This document shows, piece after piece, positions 61,691 through 64,000 of a stretch of DNA of 64,000 bases. The stretch lies in assembly GCA_013115145.1 (NCBI GenBank), contig JAAPAO010000017.1, positions 62,001 through 126,000 of the forward strand, in the 5' to 3' direction. Source of the DNA: Perkinsus chesapeaki (taxonomy: Eukaryota; Perkinsozoa; Perkinsida; Perkinsidae). Position numbers and translations under genes: made by a program. The first letter of the stretch is position 1, and every line of letters starts with the position of its first letter. The notes under the pieces were generated by a model. That model had not been told where the DNA came from, ran no database searches, and saw nothing but the letters and a program-made list of their open reading frames with translations.

Positions 61691-64000
61691 TTATGCATCC
61701 CGCTGAAGGCCTACCTCCTGCCCGCCATCTCTGAGCATCCCCATAAGTTTCTCGCCGGCATCTTTCACCACTTCCCGTTCAAACAATGACATGCCCCCAG
61801 CACCACCAACCTGGCAGGATGTAGCGGAAATGTGGTACTAAATTGCCTACTTGCAATGGCGCTGGGTCCCCTTCCTTCAGGCGAAGGTCGTCTAGAAGAG
61901 CATTCTTAGGAGTGATACGGCGATCCAGCAAGTCTAGACCAGCATGTGTTCGGCCACATAGGAAGGTAACTGTACCGTAACTACGAGGTAGTATGGTACA
62001 GCCTATCTTCTGATGGCATCCACCACCGTATCTACAACGACAGCAACACATCGGCACATCAATGTCATCAACAAAGCAGGAGCTGCTGCTCCGCCCTTCA
62101 ACGTGCTTCACAGCTCTGGTACTACGACAATATATGAAAGAACGAATTGACACTATATGTTTCGTGCAGCTGAGGATGTGCAATGATCAATTCAACTATG
62201 GCTTGGAAAACATATAGCCATTCACTTCTACTGGTATACCCGCGTCCGTATGCCGCACCACGGGCTCATAGATATTCCCCGAAGCAGCCGATAAGCCAGT
62301 TCACTTTCAACGCTGCTTCACTCTGGACCACCCAAGAATGGTCTTCCCAATGCCTACGAGTTGAGTATCTCCTTCTCCTTCCAAGCCGCATCAAAAGTAC
62401 TTCTATCATTCAACACCTTCACCATCTAATAGCACCATAATAACCCCACCAACCTCCATCCACTCTACACCGTTACCTTCCTCACATATTCCTTCTCTGG
62501 TGCAGTGCTAACCTCAATTCCCAGCGCCCCCTGGGCCGCAGCTGTAGGGTTACTAGATAGCGGAAGCACCATACAGTAACAGGAGGCTACAAATCTGTAA
62601 TCAGACAACTACACCAGAAACCGCGCGCCACAAAACTGCCTACCCCTTAACGAGCTCTCGACTCTCTTTAAACTCATCTTTAGTACTTCGTACGAATCTG
62701 TCCACGGCGGCCTTCGCCAACACCAAACCGTGTGGGCGCGGCCCGAGGGTATCGTCGTGCATCTCAGGGTCCATCAGCTTACGCATGCGTGTCTAGGAAC
62801 AGTGATGGGGTTTCTATCGGCCTTCCTCAGATGAGTCCTAATATTGCCTCGCCAAATGGATCTAGAATCTCCCTACTGGCCGAAACCTAACCGAATTCTG
62901 CTAATCTTGAATCCAAATTTTCCTTCCTCCCAACACACATAGACGGCCACACGCGTAATACGTCTAGAAGAGGTTATCGCCTCGCCCAATCCGTAGTGGT
63001 TCACCTGTATGTTGCCGCGGACATCTCGGAACTGAACCGTGGAGACTCCGGGTACCACAGTATTAAGGAACGGTGTTAGGTTAAATTGACGGCGCGGTGA
63101 CGATGACAGCACAATGAGCGTGCCTCCGTTCGCAGCGCTGATAACAATACGCTGACGAAGAGCCGTTGAGGTAAGTAAGCTCACATCTCGGGCAGCGCAT
63201 CTTTACGTATAATGATCATGTCTCTTGGATCCGCCCTGGGTAAGGTGGAGGCCACTGTCGTGCCGGGTTCCTCTGCCAACGGAAGGTCCTTCCATGAGTG
63301 CACCACAAGGTCGAATGACCCTGAAAGATAGGTGTTGCATCCAATTACTATGGAATGGGAAAAATGTAATAGACAGGCTACATCGCATTCCCAAAGGAAA
63401 TGTGTGGCTGATTCCTCCCCGTTCATCCTATCAAATTAATAGCGAGTTGCCCAGCTTAACCTGGGTGGCCAGTTCACCTCGGTCGGGCAAGCTGGACACA
63501 TGGGCGACTAGGTCTAGTTACCGCTCATGTCCCAATTAGAAGCTTCATTTCATGGAAACACATTACCCATCAAGAACCCTATAACGAACCAGCTTATACC
63601 CTATGGCATTTTACGAACGTCGTCCCGTTAGAATATGCGCACTACTACTCCGTAGAAAAGATACACAGTCGGAATCTGCGGATTCGGTCCTTACTCACCA
63701 TCCAACAGTCCATCTCTGAGGAATGTCGTGAAGACTCCTGTTTCTGGCATCTTCCACAAAGGGTCCTTCAAGTTGGCGTCACCAGGGGCTTCCCTGTAGT
63801 GGCACTCTATCTGAAGGTATATTCTCAACAAGAAGAAGAAGAAAATGTCCAGGCCAGACAAAATACGAACTTATTTATTCGATAAATTGCACTGACTCTC
63901 TATGAGATCACAGGCCCTCAGTGAGTGAAACCTAATTCCAACCCTAGAAAGACACTTAGGGTAACACACTGTGTTAACAAGAAACTCACACCGAGGCGTG
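61691..64000 (-). CDS. HMBS: Hydroxymethylbilane synthase (porphobilinogen deaminase), 5' end outside window
   Basis: Polymerises four porphobilinogens in haem synthesis. Resolved exons: 63810-63699, 63320-63185, 63137-63005, 62792-62644 and 62552-62477, with consistent phases. Motifs in order: GVFTTFLRDGLLDG, DLVVHSWKDLP, RADPRDMIIIRKD, LSSSPRRQFNL, VRGNIQTRMRKL, AAAQGALGIE, then VLNDR and QSEAALKVNWLIGC, where Cys (codon 62286-62284) aligns with the dipyrromethane-cofactor cysteine at the same distance from the conserved Glu as in other enzymes. After it EPVVRHTDAGIPVEVNG is in another frame, an apparent one- or two-base shift. The C-terminus ends AGEKLMGMLRDGGQE. Reading on gives a stop at 61693-61691; splicing at GTAGGC instead would join it to HemD. 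The first ~60 residues lie beyond 64000. Confidence 0.86.

Noticed and set aside
1-64000. CRISPR arrays, operons with Shine-Dalgarno sites, phage genes
   Set aside because: None present; introns and gene families are eukaryotic. The 36-bp repeat at 2855-3130 has no spacers and is coding.
1-64000. Dinoflagellate/perkinsid spliced-leader gene or 5S/rRNA array
   Set aside because: Looked for sequences resembling the conserved leader and rRNA cores; none recognised, so organism placement remains inference.

Overview
The window is nuclear DNA from a protist with compact, intron-rich genes. Introns are GT-AG; most are 38-56 nt and a minority are 130-570 nt. Genes lie on both strands with short spacers. 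Gene content (topoisomerase IB, sphingolipid desaturases, a centrin, a chorismate mutase fused to a prephenate-dehydratase-like/ACT module, two tetrapyrrole enzymes), about 48% GC by eye, and lineage-specific families suggest a perkinsid-like alveolate. That placement is inference: no rRNA or spliced-leader sequence was found to prove it. The assembly has one 99-N gap (2927-3025).

Layout. 1-430: 5' end of a charged protein running off the left edge (-). 857-6165: a large (-) gene with four Neuralized/SPRY-like beta-sandwich modules and a 12-residue tandem repeat in which the gap falls. 6464-7716: RING-H2 E3 ligase (-). 8070-11506: gag-like retroelement region, a broken copy (with a 25-bp perfect hairpin and a GAT/ATC compound repeat) followed by an intact ORF with two capsid-like halves and a CCCH finger. 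12247-16922: DNA topoisomerase IB, resolved into 20 exons. 17204-19688: Aro7-type chorismate mutase fused to a PDT-like plus ACT module. 20164-23272: unknown (-) gene. 24074-25338: SPX protein.

25623-32804 is a local duplication: two sphingolipid delta-4 desaturase genes flank two members of an unknown family, the first of these frameshifted. The second desaturase carries a tRNA-Gly antisense inside an intron. 33249-33888: small secreted protein. 35565-36677 and 47644-48758: two pepsin-fold aspartic-protease-like genes lacking the second catalytic aspartate; the second is also frameshifted. 37146-38616: EGF-like single-pass membrane protein. 38742-39680: TVP15/COPI-associated four-span protein. 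39848-41179: unknown. 41876-42572: centrin-like EF-hand protein. 43418-46168: coiled-coil protein. 50213-51185: membrane-anchored coiled-coil protein. 52003-57127: ankyrin-repeat protein whose N-terminal module recurs in the neighbour at 57725-58850. tRNA-Asn at 57625-57697. 60430-64000: uroporphyrinogen-III synthase and hydroxymethylbilane synthase, consecutive haem-pathway enzymes on one strand, nearly touching and possibly fused.

Functional picture: two biosynthetic pathways have consecutive or regulatory steps physically joined (chorismate mutase with PDT-like/ACT; HemC with HemD). The rest is housekeeping (topoisomerase, centrin, Golgi protein, lipid desaturase) mixed with lineage-specific families, local duplications and retroelement debris. 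Exon coordinates were worked out by hand from reading frame, GT-AG sites and family conservation. For topoisomerase, both desaturases, centrin and the RING gene the exon lengths sum to whole codons; for the resolved exons of HMBS the phases are consistent.
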